Of a stretch of DNA of 64,000 nt, positions 18,197 to 27,825 are shown piece after piece; position 1 is the stretch's first letter; every line of letters begins with the position of its first letter. Location: assembly GCF_019218635.1 (NCBI RefSeq), contig NZ_JAHUZB010000006.1, positions 124,001-188,000 on the forward strand. The letters run 5' to 3'. Origin of the DNA: Enterococcus alishanensis. Lineage in GTDB: Bacteria; Bacillota; Bacilli; Lactobacillales; Enterococcaceae. The translations under genes were made by a program, and so were the position numbers. The notes beneath the pieces are model-generated. The model did no database searches and was not told the origin of the DNA. It saw only the letters and a list, made by a program, of their open reading frames with translations.

Positions 18197-18230
18197 TACG
18201 CACTTTAAAGTGATATACGCACTAAAAAGT
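18197..18230. promoter_or_regulatory. Candidate HxlR operator (two direct repeats)
   Basis: Two 15-base repeats, TACGCACTTTAAAGT (18197-18211) and TACGCACTAAAAAGT (18216-18230), are 19 bases apart and differ at two positions. The first contains the palindrome CACTTTAAAGTG. They lie between the reductase and HxlR genes, where the regulator would be expected to bind. Confidence 0.6.
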
Positions 18231-18260
18231 TCCTATTGTGAAATGAAAGGATTTAAATAG

Positions 18261-18620
18261 ATGATGACCAGCGAAAAAATTTACAATATAGGTGTAGAAG
18301 CCACTATGGAAGCCATTGGTGGAAAATGGAAACCTATTATTTTGTGTAACTTGCGCCACGGTGCTTTGCGAACGAGTGAATTAAAAAAGAAAATTCCCGG
18401 CATTAGCCAAAAAATGCTGACCCAACAATTAAGAGAATTAGAAGAAGTTGAGATCATAAACCGTAAAGTCTATAACCAAGTGCCTCCAAAAGTAGAATAT
18501 TCATTAAGTGAATACGGCGAAACTTTGGGCACCGTATTAGACAATTTGTGTAATTGGGGAGAAATGCACATCAATACTTTACAAAATCAAGGTAAAGCTG
18601 TTCGCTTAATTTGTGACTAG
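18261..18620 (+). CDS. HxlR family transcriptional regulator
   Basis: A 119-residue winged-helix protein. The HxlR pattern is clear: EAIGGKWKPIILCNLRHGALRTSELKK for the first helices, GISQKMLTQQLRELEE as recognition helix, and the wing RKVYNQVPPKVEYSLSEYG. Related regulators (HxlR, HypR, QorR/YodB) often sense aldehydes, quinones or disulfide stress through a cysteine; here Cys28 and Cys81 are candidates, but no Cys sits at the usual N-terminal position. It is divergent from the reductase/glyoxalase genes and upstream of the monooxygenase gene, and a terminator follows it. It probably controls its carbonyl-detoxifying neighbours. Confidence 0.9.
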   Translation: MMTSEKIYNIGVEATMEAIGGKWKPIILCNLRHGALRTSELKKKIPGISQKMLTQQLRELEEVEIINRKVYNQVPPKVEYSLSEYGETLGTVLDNLCNWGEMHINTLQNQGKAVRLICD

Positions 18621-18623
18621 TTA

Positions 18624-18650
18624 AACCTGTCTAAATTGGCAGGTTTTTTT
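18624..18650 (+). terminator. Terminator behind the HxlR gene
   Basis: AACCTG pairs with CAGGTT around a ten-base loop, followed by seven T. Confidence 0.75.
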
Positions 18651-18757
18651 AGTTTATATTATCTGCGAGAACAATCATTCGCCAATAATTTAAATCCATA
18701 GTAAGATAACAATTGTTATACATAATAAAAATTTCGAATAAAAAGGAGGAAATACAT

Positions 18758-19777
18758 ATGAAAAAAATTGGATTTTTGAGTTTTGGCCATTGGATGGATC
18801 GTGGTTCGTTGGTTAAAACGGCTAGCGAAGCTTATCTACAATCGATTGATTTAGCAGTTGAAGCTGAAAAAATTGGTGTGGATGGTGCTTGGTTCCGGGT
18901 GCATCATTTTGCACCGCAAATTGGGTCACCTTTTCCATTACTTTCTGCAATTGGCGCTAAAACCAGTACAATTGAAATTGGTACTGGCTTGATTGATATG
19001 CGTTATGAAAATCCTTATTACATGGCAGAAAATGCTGGTTTGACAGATGTTATTACTGAAGGTAGAGTGCAATTAGGTGTAGGGCGTGGGTCACCTGAGC
19101 AAGTTTTAGATGGCTGGAATTATTTTGGTTACGACTACAGTGAAGAGGAAATTAAAGATATTGCCCGTCAACGTACTTTAGACTTTCTGAAAATTATTGA
19201 GGGCAAACCCTTTGCTGAACCAAATCCGATGCCGATGTTTCCCCAAGATCCGGGAAAATTACGAATTGAACCTTATTCAGAAGGATTAGACAAACGCATT
19301 TGGTGGGGTGCTGGTTCACAAGAAACCGCCATTTGGGCAGCGCAACATGGAATGAATTTGCAATCTTCTACTCTAGTCAATCATGAATCTAATGAACCTT
19401 TCCACATTCAACAAGCCAAACAATTGCGAGCTTATAAAGAGGCTTGGAAAAAAGCGGGACATGATTTTGAACCACGTACTTTGGTGACTCGTTCAATCCA
19501 ACCAATTACGACTGACTTAGATCTCAAATTATTTGGCCGTGACAATGAACAAGAAGATCAAGTTGGCTTCTTAGCTTATCATCAAAATCCATCCATTTTC
19601 GGACGCACATTTTCTGGTGAGCCGGAAAAAATTGTAAAAGATTTGGCTGAAGATGAAGCAATTAAAGAAGCTGATACTGTATTAGTAACTATTCCTAATA
19701 CTTTAGGCGTCGAATATAATCTTCATTTATTAAATACTATTGTAAAAGACATCGCCCCTGATTTAGGTTGGCGCTAA
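18758..19777 (+). CDS. LLM-class flavin-dependent monooxygenase/oxidoreductase
   Basis: A 339-residue luciferase-like TIM-barrel protein: KIGFLSFGHW at the first strand, HHFAPQIGSPFPLLSAIGAKT, IEIGTGLID, and the strand VQLGVGRGSPEQ. These are the usual FMNH2-binding positions of bacterial-luciferase-type enzymes. The start at 18758 is preceded by AAAGGAGG at ideal distance; upstream codons of the frame are not needed. It stands between two terminators and is therefore probably transcribed alone, with the HxlR gene upstream and a RidA-type gene downstream. The substrate is unknown; alkane, nitrilotriacetate and pyrimidine oxygenases all belong to this class. Confidence 0.88.
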   Translation: MKKIGFLSFGHWMDRGSLVKTASEAYLQSIDLAVEAEKIGVDGAWFRVHHFAPQIGSPFPLLSAIGAKTSTIEIGTGLIDMRYENPYYMAENAGLTDVITEGRVQLGVGRGSPEQVLDGWNYFGYDYSEEEIKDIARQRTLDFLKIIEGKPFAEPNPMPMFPQDPGKLRIEPYSEGLDKRIWWGAGSQETAIWAAQHGMNLQSSTLVNHESNEPFHIQQAKQLRAYKEAWKKAGHDFEPRTLVTRSIQPITTDLDLKLFGRDNEQEDQVGFLAYHQNPSIFGRTFSGEPEKIVKDLAEDEAIKEADTVLVTIPNTLGVEYNLHLLNTIVKDIAPDLGWR

Positions 19778-19785
19778 ACAATGAT

Positions 19786-19820
19786 AAATCTCACTCAATT
19801 TTGGGTGAGATTTTTATTTT
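19786..19820 (+). terminator. Terminator behind the LLM monooxygenase gene
   Basis: AAATCTCAC pairs with GTGAGATTT around a ten-base segment, followed by a T-rich tail. Confidence 0.75.
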
Positions 19821-19855
19821 TACAATTATTTTTAGTTTAAATAAAAATAATTTTA

Positions 19856-19892
19856 TGAAAGCGTTGACATTAACGGCTATATACCTTAAACT
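19856..19892 (+). promoter_or_regulatory. Promoter with overlapping cre site, triple-RidA gene
   Basis: The 14-mer TGAAAGCGTTGACA (19856-19869) fits the CcpA consensus TGWAANCGNTNWCA at every position. Its last six bases are at the same time a perfect -35 box TTGACA, followed after 17 bases by TAAACT (19887-19892). Binding of CcpA here would directly exclude RNA polymerase, so catabolite repression by preferred sugars is expected. Confidence 0.75.
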
Positions 19893-19938
19893 TTTTTTAA
19901 ATACCAAAAAATATTTTAGCTAGAGAAAGGAATTATTT

Positions 19939-21207
19939 ATGACCAAAGACAACGTAGTATTAGCAAGAAACACTCAAGAGGCACCAATCGACAAATTTGC
20001 TTCACAGTCAGTAGCTTTTTCTCATTACAACAATCTTTCCGCTCAATTACCGATTGATCCTCAATCTGGCAAATTAGTAGCTAGTGGTGTCACGGAACAA
20101 GCTGAACAAGCATTTAAAAATGTTGCTGCCATTGTTCAAAGTATCGATCATGTGATGAGCGATGTCGTTCGTTTAACTATTTTTGTTAAAGATTTAAGAG
20201 ATTTAGATGCAGTTGATGCAGTCTATAAAAAATATTTCGCTAATTACTTACCTACTCGAACTGTTGCAGCAGTTGACGCATTACCGTTAGATGCCTTAGT
20301 TCAAGTAGAGGCGCTACTTTCAAATGGCGAAGGCACTATTCCAAACGCACCACAAGCAGGTGATTTAATTAAATTAACGAATCACACTGAAAATGCCCCA
20401 GCTGATGTATTGTCTAGTCAAATTGTTGCTTTTTCTCATTACACAAATCTCTCTGCACAATTACCAATTGATCCAGAAACAGGTCGGATAGTAGCTGGTG
20501 ATATCAAAGTTCAGACAGCTCAAAGTTTGAAAAATATTAAATCAATTTTAACTAGCGTAGATGTTCCGGTAGACGATATTGTTAAAATTACAATTTTCGT
20601 AAAAGACTTAAGCCAAATGCCAGCAGTTGATGAAGTGTATAAAACTTTCTTCCCAGATTCAGCTATTGCTAGAACGGTTGCTTATGTACCAGCACGGACA
20701 GTTGCTGTAGTCAGTGATCTACCGATGGGTGCAGATGTTCAAATTGAAGCGGTGGTTTCTTACGGTGATGGCACACCGCCACAAGCAATTGAAGATCGAC
20801 ATGGTTTAATTTTAGAAGCCAACAATACAAATGACGCTTGCAAATGTCCATTGGCTACGCAATCAGTTGCTTTTTCTCATTACAATAATATTTCTGCTCA
20901 ATTGCCAATTGCACCAAATACAGACGATGTTGTCTCTGGCGGTATCAAAGCACAAACTGAACAGTGTCTGAAAAATATTAAAGCTGTCATCGAAAGCGTC
21001 GACCACGTGATGGCTGATACTGTGAAAATCAATATTTTCGTAAAAAATCTTGCAGATATGGATGCTGTTAATGAAGTGTATCAAAACTTCTTCCCAGAAG
21101 GCACACCTGCTCGCCGAGTAGTCGGTGTTAGTGAATTACCAAAAGGTGCTTTGATTCAGATGGATGCAATTGTTGGAAATGCTGAAGGCACACCGGCATT
21201 GGTTTAG
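19939..21207 (+). CDS. Triple-RidA (YjgF/YER057c/UK114) domain protein
   Basis: Three RidA domains are fused in one chain of 422 residues: about 15-130, 155-278 and 303-417. Each carries the segment VAFSHYNNLSAQLPI (or close variant), VKxxIFVKDL, and a C-terminal strand pair. RidA proteins normally form trimers of single domains that hydrolyse reactive enamines/imines made by PLP enzymes. Here one polypeptide could form the whole trimer. The substrate-binding Arg is present in domain 1 (R107), domain 2 (R245 or R253) and domain 3 (R392/R393). The catalytic-water Glu is E124 and E270 but Asp409 in domain 3. Domain 2 contains an extra eight residues, ARTVAYVP, which look like a tandem copy of the next segment. 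Monocistronic, with a cre-overlapped promoter and a strong terminator. Confidence 0.9.
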   Translation: MTKDNVVLARNTQEAPIDKFASQSVAFSHYNNLSAQLPIDPQSGKLVASGVTEQAEQAFKNVAAIVQSIDHVMSDVVRLTIFVKDLRDLDAVDAVYKKYFANYLPTRTVAAVDALPLDALVQVEALLSNGEGTIPNAPQAGDLIKLTNHTENAPADVLSSQIVAFSHYTNLSAQLPIDPETGRIVAGDIKVQTAQSLKNIKSILTSVDVPVDDIVKITIFVKDLSQMPAVDEVYKTFFPDSAIARTVAYVPARTVAVVSDLPMGADVQIEAVVSYGDGTPPQAIEDRHGLILEANNTNDACKCPLATQSVAFSHYNNISAQLPIAPNTDDVVSGGIKAQTEQCLKNIKAVIESVDHVMADTVKINIFVKNLADMDAVNEVYQNFFPEGTPARRVVGVSELPKGALIQMDAIVGNAEGTPALV

Positions 21208-21232
21208 AATTTATCTACTTCTAAAAAAAATT

Positions 21233-21275
21233 AAGAGGCATCTTATTCAGAGATAGAATAAGATGCCTCTTTTTA
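21233..21275. terminator. Bidirectional terminator between triple-RidA and MsmK genes
   Basis: A perfect 16-base stem, AAGAGGCATCTTATTC against its complement, seven-base loop, with a T run on the plus strand and an A run before it that serves the converging minus-strand sugar operon. Confidence 0.85.
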
Positions 21276-21303
21276 GTTGGTATTTATCAAAATAGTTTCG
21301 CCT

Positions 21304-22413
21304 TTATGGCAAAGTAATGACCTCTTCTGTTTCAGCATCGAAAAAGTGTGCTTTATTCATATTAAAAGCCAACTCAATCATCTCACCTGGTTTATGGAAA
21401 TCACGAGCGTCTACTTTAGACACAAATTCTGTCGCACCTGTTTTGGTATACAACATTGATTCGGCTCCAAGTAATTCAGAAACCACGACTTCTGTTTTTA
21501 CCACTGATTCTGGCGAAGCATCAATCACGACTTGTTCACTTTGAATAGCTTCTGGTCGAATACCAAAAATTAAGGATTTACCTTCATAACCTTTTTCTTT
21601 TAAAATTTTATTTTTTCCTTCTGGGATACGCAAATGCAAACCCTGTTCGTCATTAATGAATCCCGCTTTTAAATTAACCGAAAAGAAATTCATTGCCGGT
21701 GAGCCAATGAAACCAGCTACAAAAACATTTTTAGGTGTATTGTAAACTTCTTGTGGTGTACCAACTTGTTGAATAATACCATCTCGCATAATCACAATTC
21801 GATCAGCCATTGTCATCGCTTCAGTTTGATCATGGGTGACATAGATGGTGGTCGTACCCAAACGTTGATGCAATTTGGCAATTTCAGCACGCATTGATAC
21901 ACGTAATTTCGCATCTAAATTTGATAAGGGTTCATCCATTAAAAAAACTTTCGCATCTCGGACAATAGCACGACCTAAAGCGACCCGCTGACGTTGCCCA
22001 CCAGACATGGCAGCTGGTTTTTTCGCTAAATATTCAGTCAATCCCAGAATTTCAGCGGCATTTTCCACACGTTTTTTAATTTCTTCTTTATTATATTTTC
22101 GCAATTTCAAACCAAAAGCCATGTTATCAAAAACAGTCATATGAGGATACAGAGCATAGTTTTGAAAAACCATGGCAATATCACGGTCTTTTGGTGCAGC
22201 ATCATTCACCACTAAATCACCAATCATTAATTTTCCTTCGGTAATATCTTCTAAACCAGCAATCATCCGTAAGGTGGTCGATTTACCACAACCTGATGGT
22301 CCGACAAAAACAATAAATTCCTGATCATTGATTTGCAAATTAAAATCTTTTACGGTGGACTCGGTTGCCCCATCATATTTTTTATAAATATGTTCCAAAG
22401 TTAACTGTGTCAT
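21304..22413 (-). CDS. msmK: Sugar ABC transporter ATPase (MsmK/MsmX/UgpC-type)
   Basis: A 369-residue MalK-like ATPase: Walker [11 protein letters not shown]-loop [14 protein letters not shown], signature MSGGQRQRV, Walker [17 protein letters not shown], and switch [10 protein letters not shown]. The C-terminal third is the OB-type regulatory domain ([19 protein letters not shown]). MsmK-type proteins energise carbohydrate importers that lack their own ATPase, often several at once. Here it is last in the sucrose/alpha-glucoside operon behind gtfA, so it surely serves the two permeases at 25644-27812 and might serve other importers in the cell. Confidence 0.9.
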   Translation of the reverse strand: MTQLTLEHIYKKYDGATESTVKDFNLQINDQEFIVFVGPSGCGKSTTLRMIAGLEDITEGKLMIGDLVVNDAAPKDRDIAMVFQNYALYPHMTVFDNMAFGLKLRKYNKEEIKKRVENAAEILGLTEYLAKKPAAMSGGQRQRVALGRAIVRDAKVFLMDEPLSNLDAKLRVSMRAEIAKLHQRLGTTTIYVTHDQTEAMTMADRIVIMRDGIIQQVGTPQEVYNTPKNVFVAGFIGSPAMNFFSVNLKAGFINDEQGLHLRIPEGKNKILKEKGYEGKSLIFGIRPEAIQSEQVVIDASPESVVKTEVVVSELLGAESMLYTKTGATEFVSKVDARDFHKPGEMIELAFNMNKAHFFDAETEEVITLP

Positions 22414-22449
22414 TGTCTATTTCCTTTCTTAACCAGTCGTTTTCTAACG

Positions 22450-23892
22450 CTAAATTGAAAGTGTCTGTCCATTTTGATAAATCATAAACTCTCTTGTCGA
22501 CAAATCAGCTATTAATTTAACTTGCTGCGTTTGTGTTCTATTTTGACGAATAATTTCAATTTTTTGATCTGTTGGAGTTTCGACGGTAATGGTTCCATTC
22601 AAATCAAAGGCGTCATGAGTATTGCGAAATGCCAATAATTTCAATAATTTTTGCACAACTGGTCGCTGTACTTCAGTAGAAATTTCATTTAAATCATAAT
22701 AATGACGATTAATATTTCGACCTTCTTTGGTTGCTTCTAACAAAGCGATATCATTTTTACCTGCCAACAAACCGACATAATAAATTTGTGGAATTCCTGG
22801 GGCAAAAATCTGTAATGCTCGTGCTAATAAATAACTGTCATCTTGTTCGCCTAATGCACTGTAATAAGTACTATTGATTTGATAAATATCTAAATTATTG
22901 TAACTGGCCGAAGAATAGATTTTTTTAACGTTGGCGCCGACCTCGTAAAGCTTCTCAGAAGTATAATTTAATTCCTGATCCGTCAATAAATCTTTAGCAT
23001 CTACTACACCAATTCCATCATGAGTATCGAGAGTTGTAAATTGTTTCATTGGACATTTTCTCAACCAAGCCGCTAATCTTTCTGATTTACCACTATAGAT
23101 CCCATGTAACACTAACATTGGCAACGCAAAATCATAGATGAAATAATCGTGTTGGGCAATTTTAAACTGAATCGAATAATGTTCATGAATTTCTGGCAAC
23201 AACTCAATCTGGTATTTGTGTGCTTCTTGCCGCACTTCTGCTAATAATTCCCAAATATCTGGTTCTACAAAGAAATCATTGGTATCCAATTTTTTTATAG
23301 CATATGCAAATGCGTCCAAGCGAATGATCGAACAGCCATGACTGGCCATGTCTTGAATCGTTTGACGAATAAATTGTTTCGTCACTTCTCTGGTTACATC
23401 TAAATCAATTTGTTCTTCACCAAAAGTATTCCAAACCTCTTCCACACTACCATCTGCAAAATGAACCGCCTGAAAAGGTGCTTTATCTTTACGTTTGTAA
23501 ATCAAATCAATGTCAGCTTCTGTCGGTCGATTTTCAGGAAAGAATTGATTGATTCGAATAAACATCTCTTTATATTTAGAATCTTCATGCTTGTTTTTAA
23601 AGTCTTGGAAAAAAATTGATTCTCGAGAAATATGGTTGATCATAAAATCAAACATCAAGTAATACTTTTCCCCTAGTGCTTCAATTTCTTCCCAAGTTCC
23701 AAAACTTTCATCTACCACGGTATAATCCCTAGGTGCAAAACCACGATCACCAGTTGAAGGGAAAAATGGCAATAAATGAATCCCGCCAATCGCTTCAGCT
23801 AAATACTTGTCCATTACTTGCTCAAGTTCACTTAAATTTTTTCCCAGGCTATCTGCATAGGTAATCAACATTGCTTTATTTTCAATCGCCAT
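22450..23892 (-). CDS. gtfA: Sucrose phosphorylase (GH13_18)
   Basis: 480 residues, practically the length of streptococcal GtfA and, from memory of that protein, very similar along the whole chain. Motifs in order: [19 protein letters not shown], the diagnostic EEQIDLDVT, the nucleophile D193 in [13 protein letters not shown], the acid/base E234 in LLPEIHEHY, and [13 protein letters not shown]. The enzyme splits sucrose with phosphate into glucose 1-phosphate and fructose in the cytoplasm, conserving the bond energy. The start codon shares one base with the stop of the glucosidase gene, so the two are translationally coupled. Related GH13_18 enzymes act on sucrose 6-phosphate or glucosylglycerate, but the GtfA-like sequence and the ABC-type (not PTS) importer favour unphosphorylated sucrose. 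Confidence 0.9.
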   Translation of the reverse strand: MAIENKAMLITYADSLGKNLSELEQVMDKYLAEAIGGIHLLPFFPSTGDRGFAPRDYTVVDESFGTWEEIEALGEKYYLMFDFMINHISRESIFFQDFKNKHEDSKYKEMFIRINQFFPENRPTEADIDLIYKRKDKAPFQAVHFADGSVEEVWNTFGEEQIDLDVTREVTKQFIRQTIQDMASHGCSIIRLDAFAYAIKKLDTNDFFVEPDIWELLAEVRQEAHKYQIELLPEIHEHYSIQFKIAQHDYFIYDFALPMLVLHGIYSGKSERLAAWLRKCPMKQFTTLDTHDGIGVVDAKDLLTDQELNYTSEKLYEVGANVKKIYSSASYNNLDIYQINSTYYSALGEQDDSYLLARALQIFAPGIPQIYYVGLLAGKNDIALLEATKEGRNINRHYYDLNEISTEVQRPVVQKLLKLLAFRNTHDAFDLNGTITVETPTDQKIEIIRQNRTQTQQVKLIADLSTREFMIYQNGQTLSI

Positions 23893-25631
23893 TATTTTGA
23901 CTCCTCTGACTTTTTACCTAACACTAGACTCCCGTAAGGCACCAGCTTTATTTGTTCTAGATTAGTTTGATAAGCTTGATTTCCAATTAATAATTCATAG
24001 CTTCCATCTAATTTGACGATTTGATGATTCGCTGAAAAGTTAACAATAACTAATACTTCTTCCTCAGCTGTACTACGTTTATAGGCAATAATTTCTTCTT
24101 GCGGAACTTCGTAAGGAACAACTTCACCAAAAATAATTGCCTCTTGGTACGGTCCTGCTTGACGACGCAGTGCGATTAATTTTTGATAAAAAGCTAAAAC
24201 TGACTGGTCATCGTTTAATTCTGCCTCTACATTAATCGTTTGGTAATTTGAATTGACTTTTATCCATGTTTGCTCGGCTCCAGAAAATCCAGCATTTTTT
24301 TGATCGGACCATTGCATCGGTGTGCGGTTATTGTCCCGACTCCGTAGATACATGCCTTCAAAAGCTGCTTCAGGACTCATACCAGAAAGCATTGCTCGAC
24401 GATATTGGTCGTGGGTGGCAATATCATCATAATCACTCATCTCGTCCATCCGAATATTGGTCATACCGATTTCTTGTCCTTGATAAATAAATGGTGTACC
24501 TTGCAGCATCATGAATAATGTAGCCAGCATTTTTTTACTGTGATCATTTTGATATTCATTAGGCAAATATTTATTGATTGAACGTGGCTGGTCATGATTT
24601 TCTAAATACTTTGCCCCCCAACCAAATTTTTGAGTCGTTAATTCATTTTGTAAAATATTTTCTTTTAATTCTTTAACAGTCCAATTGCTTTGTAAGAACC
24701 ATTCTCCTGTTTCAGGAACATCGATATCGGTATAGCTAAAATCAAAGATCATTCGAAAATAACCATCTTCACCAATATAACGACTCAATTGATCTTCTGG
24801 TACATCAGCTTCGGCAACGGTCAGCGCATTATATTTTCTGAAAGTTCGTTGGTCAATTTCCGCTAACCATTCTTCGATCCCTGGTTGGTTCAAAATCCAA
24901 TGACCGATAAAGGCTAACCCATCTTCACCGTCAGCCGGTAATTGTCCATACTCAATTCTTTTTTTCAGATTTAAAATAGCATCGATTCGAAAGCCACCTA
25001 AACCTTTTTCTAACCACCAGTTAATCATATTGATACATTCTTCTCGTACTTCGGGATTTTCCCAATTTAAATCTGGTTGTTTTTTTGAAAAAGCATGTAA
25101 GTAAAACATATTTTCTTCATTTGGAACTTTTTCCCAAGCAGAACCACCAAAATAAGATCGCCAATTATTAGGGGCTTGTCCATCAATCCCTTTTCGGAAA
25201 ATATAATAATCCCGATATTTACTGTTTGGATCAGTTAAAGCTTCTTGGAACCACGCATGTTCATCCGAAGTATGATTAACCACTAAATCCATTAAAATTT
25301 TAATTCCTCTTGCATCAGCTTGTTCGATCAATTGATCCATGTCTTGATTGGTACCAAACATTGGATCAATTTGATAATAATCGGCAATATCATAGCCGCC
25401 ATCATCCATCGGTGACTGGTAAACCGGACAAAGCCAGATAACATTCACGCCTAATTCTTGAAAATAATCTAATTTGCTAATAATTCCTTGAAGATCACCT
25501 ACACCATCACCATTTTGATCCATAAAGCTACGGGGATAGATTTGATAGACAATCGATTTTTTCCACCATTCTTTTTCATTCATATCAATTCGCGTAAAAT
25601 TTGTTTGTTTGAGAGTTTGTATTTCAGTCAT
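23892..25631 (-). CDS. GH13 alpha-glucosidase (oligo-1,6-glucosidase/DexB-type)
   Basis: 579 residues with the full GH13 set: [27 protein letters not shown], the nucleophile Asp in GGFRIDAI, the acid/base Glu in ALTVAEAD, and the transition-state pair in ENHDQPRS, then a C-terminal beta domain. QNGDGVGD and the short motif V (near YDIADY) fit subfamily 31, which splits alpha-1,6 (isomaltose, dextran ends, panose) and sometimes alpha-1,2 or 1,4 links. The region between nucleophile and acid/base ([19 protein letters not shown]) differs from classical DexB, so linkage preference is uncertain. It starts 12 bases behind a permease gene. It likely hydrolyses sugars imported by the same operon. Confidence 0.88.
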   Translation of the reverse strand: MTEIQTLKQTNFTRIDMNEKEWWKKSIVYQIYPRSFMDQNGDGVGDLQGIISKLDYFQELGVNVIWLCPVYQSPMDDGGYDIADYYQIDPMFGTNQDMDQLIEQADARGIKILMDLVVNHTSDEHAWFQEALTDPNSKYRDYYIFRKGIDGQAPNNWRSYFGGSAWEKVPNEENMFYLHAFSKKQPDLNWENPEVREECINMINWWLEKGLGGFRIDAILNLKKRIEYGQLPADGEDGLAFIGHWILNQPGIEEWLAEIDQRTFRKYNALTVAEADVPEDQLSRYIGEDGYFRMIFDFSYTDIDVPETGEWFLQSNWTVKELKENILQNELTTQKFGWGAKYLENHDQPRSINKYLPNEYQNDHSKKMLATLFMMLQGTPFIYQGQEIGMTNIRMDEMSDYDDIATHDQYRRAMLSGMSPEAAFEGMYLRSRDNNRTPMQWSDQKNAGFSGAEQTWIKVNSNYQTINVEAELNDDQSVLAFYQKLIALRRQAGPYQEAIIFGEVVPYEVPQEEIIAYKRSTAEEEVLVIVNFSANHQIVKLDGSYELLIGNQAYQTNLEQIKLVPYGSLVLGKKSEESK

Positions 25632-25643
25632 AAATTTCTCCTT

Positions 25644-26474
25644 TTAGCCTTTTACGGCGCCATTGGTAATACCTTCGACATAATATTTTTGTAAGTAGAT
25701 AAATAGTAACGTAATCGGTACAGCAATTAATAAACAACCGGCAGCAAATGTGGTATACATCGTATTAACCGTCGTTTGATTAATCATGGAATACAATCCA
25801 ATGGATACGGTATATTTTGGTACATTGTCTCCCATAATTACTTTCGCGAAAATGAAATCCATCCACGGTTGCATGAAGGCCATCAATGCAGTATATACAA
25901 TGATTGGTTTTGACATAGGTAAAGTAATTTTAGTGAAAATTTGAAATTTTGTTGCGCCATCAATCATTGCTGATTCATCCAAAGATTTTGGAATCGTATC
26001 GAAAAAACCTTTTGCAATATAGAAGGTTAACGCTGCTGTTGATGAATAAATTAGCACCAGTGCTAGTAAAGTTTGTGTCAGATCAAAAGCCTTCAAAATA
26101 TAATAAACGGCAATCATGCTCATAAAAGCTGGAAACATATTCAAGACCAGAGCTGTCTTTAGAATGGTCTTTTTTAAACGAAAACGTAAACGCGATAATA
26201 CATAAGCCATCGAAACAGTAATAAAGGTACTTAATAAACAAGAACAAATCGATACGATTAAAGTATTCTTCAACCACAGCATGAAAGGAAAATTGGCATT
26301 GTTGCTAAAAAGATATTTGAAATTTTCCAAGGTGTATTCTTTGGGGAAAATATATGAAACAAACTGCCCACTTTCGCTACGGAAGGCGGTTAAAATCAAC
26401 CAGAAAATTGGAAACATCCAAACTACTGCCAGCAGAACCAACAATAAATTGGGCCATAATATATGTTTTTTCAT
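25644..26474 (-). CDS. Carbohydrate ABC transporter permease (MalG-type)
   Basis: A 276-residue membrane subunit with six predicted helices and the EAA loop KSLDESAMIDGATKFQIF, contact site for the MsmK-type ATPase. The C-terminus (LQKYYVEGITNGAVKG) is the typical MalG end. It abuts the MalF-type gene with no gap, and the glucosidase follows. Together with MalF it forms the channel for alpha-glucosides. Confidence 0.9.
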   Translation of the reverse strand: MKKHILWPNLLLVLLAVVWMFPIFWLILTAFRSESGQFVSYIFPKEYTLENFKYLFSNNANFPFMLWLKNTLIVSICSCLLSTFITVSMAYVLSRLRFRLKKTILKTALVLNMFPAFMSMIAVYYILKAFDLTQTLLALVLIYSSTAALTFYIAKGFFDTIPKSLDESAMIDGATKFQIFTKITLPMSKPIIVYTALMAFMQPWMDFIFAKVIMGDNVPKYTVSIGLYSMINQTTVNTMYTTFAAGCLLIAVPITLLFIYLQKYYVEGITNGAVKG

Positions 26475-27812
26475 TTAATTACTTCCTTCCTTATAAGCAT
26501 TGGTTCTGGTATAGGCAAACAACGAAAATACAGCACTCAACACAAATGTAATAATCCCAATAACCGACGCCAAATTGTAATCTGCTGATTCCACAGTTAA
26601 CTTGTATAACCAGGTCACTAACAGATCGGTGTCGCCAGCGCCATAATAATTACTATTTGACGGACCGCCACCGGTTAATAGGTAAATTACATTGAAATTG
26701 TTGATGTTACCGATAAATTGCTGAATCAAACTTGGTAGCATCACAGATAAAATTTGTGGAAAAGTAATAAAGCGGAAAATATGAAAGCTATTAGCTCCAT
26801 CAATCCTAGCAGCTTCTAGTTGGTCTTCTGGTAAATTAATTAAGATCCCAGTAGAAATCAACATTGTTACGGGAATCCCAATCCACATGTTAACGACAAT
26901 AATTGAGACTTTTGCTAATAATGAATCGGTTAAAAACGGTATCGGCTCGGTGATCCAACCCCAATTTTCCAACAAAGTATTGATTGGTCCGGCCGCGTGC
27001 AATAAATTTTGCATCACTAACAAAGAAACAAAAGGTGGTACTGCCATAGTAATAACAAAAATGGTTCGCCAAAACTTTTTAAATTTGACACCTTTTTGAT
27101 TAATTAATAATGCCAACATGACGCCAAAAAAGAAACAAGTAATTGTTGCAAAGAAGGCCCAAATTAATGTCCAACCTAGCAATGGAAAGAAAGTTCCAGA
27201 AATATCTCCATTTAAGACATTTTTAAAATTGACTAACCCTACCCAACCAAACAAATTTCGTGGCGGTAAGTGATTGTGATCATAATTTGTAAATGCTAAG
27301 AGAATCATATAAATAATCGGCATAACCGTAAACACAATCGCACTAATAACCGGAATCGATAATAATGTTAAATGGAATTTCCCATCTAATAAATTTTTTA
27401 CGTCTTGAATAAAAGAAGGTATCGCCAACTTTTTTTCTTTTAATTGCTGTGCCTGGAAAGCACTTTGAATATTTGAGCGGTAAAAGAAGAAAAATAAAAC
27501 CACTAACATACAAGTCATAATACCGTAAATCAACATAATCATGGAATTATCTCCAGGAGTTCTAACAAATATTCCTAAATTCCGATTGAAATTCCATGCT
27601 TGCTTTTGCGTACCTAAAGTCAGCATTCCTTGTAAAAACCAACGACCTTGCGTCAGCATAAAAGCTATAAAACTAATTTCTCCTAATAAATACAACAACC
27701 CTTTAATGCGTTGTCCTTTTTCAAAGTTGCCAAAACCCATCAAGATAAAAGAAAGTCTGGTTCCGCGATCTCCTTGAGAAAAGATATTTTTTAATTTCAT
27801 ACTTTTTTGCAT
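26475..27812 (-). CDS. Carbohydrate ABC transporter permease (MalF-type)
   Basis: About 445 residues, longer than most Gram-positive MalF homologues because of an N-terminal extension with three hydrophobic stretches (LLYLLGEISFIAFML, then a segment near residues 85-105) ahead of the core. The EAA loop is QLEAARIDGANSFHIFRFIT. I take the ATG at 27812 since GGAGG lies nine bases upstream; the frame is open to 27854 but would run into the binding-protein gene. The same long form is known from maltose/maltodextrin importers of lactic bacteria, which hints at malto-type or isomalto-type sugars. Confidence 0.88.
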   Translation of the reverse strand: MQKSMKLKNIFSQGDRGTRLSFILMGFGNFEKGQRIKGLLYLLGEISFIAFMLTQGRWFLQGMLTLGTQKQAWNFNRNLGIFVRTPGDNSMIMLIYGIMTCMLVVLFFFFYRSNIQSAFQAQQLKEKKLAIPSFIQDVKNLLDGKFHLTLLSIPVISAIVFTVMPIIYMILLAFTNYDHNHLPPRNLFGWVGLVNFKNVLNGDISGTFFPLLGWTLIWAFFATITCFFFGVMLALLINQKGVKFKKFWRTIFVITMAVPPFVSLLVMQNLLHAAGPINTLLENWGWITEPIPFLTDSLLAKVSIIVVNMWIGIPVTMLISTGILINLPEDQLEAARIDGANSFHIFRFITFPQILSVMLPSLIQQFIGNINNFNVIYLLTGGGPSNSNYYGAGDTDLLVTWLYKLTVESADYNLASVIGIITFVLSAVFSLFAYTRTNAYKEGSN

Positions 27813-27825
27813 CCCATAACCTCCA

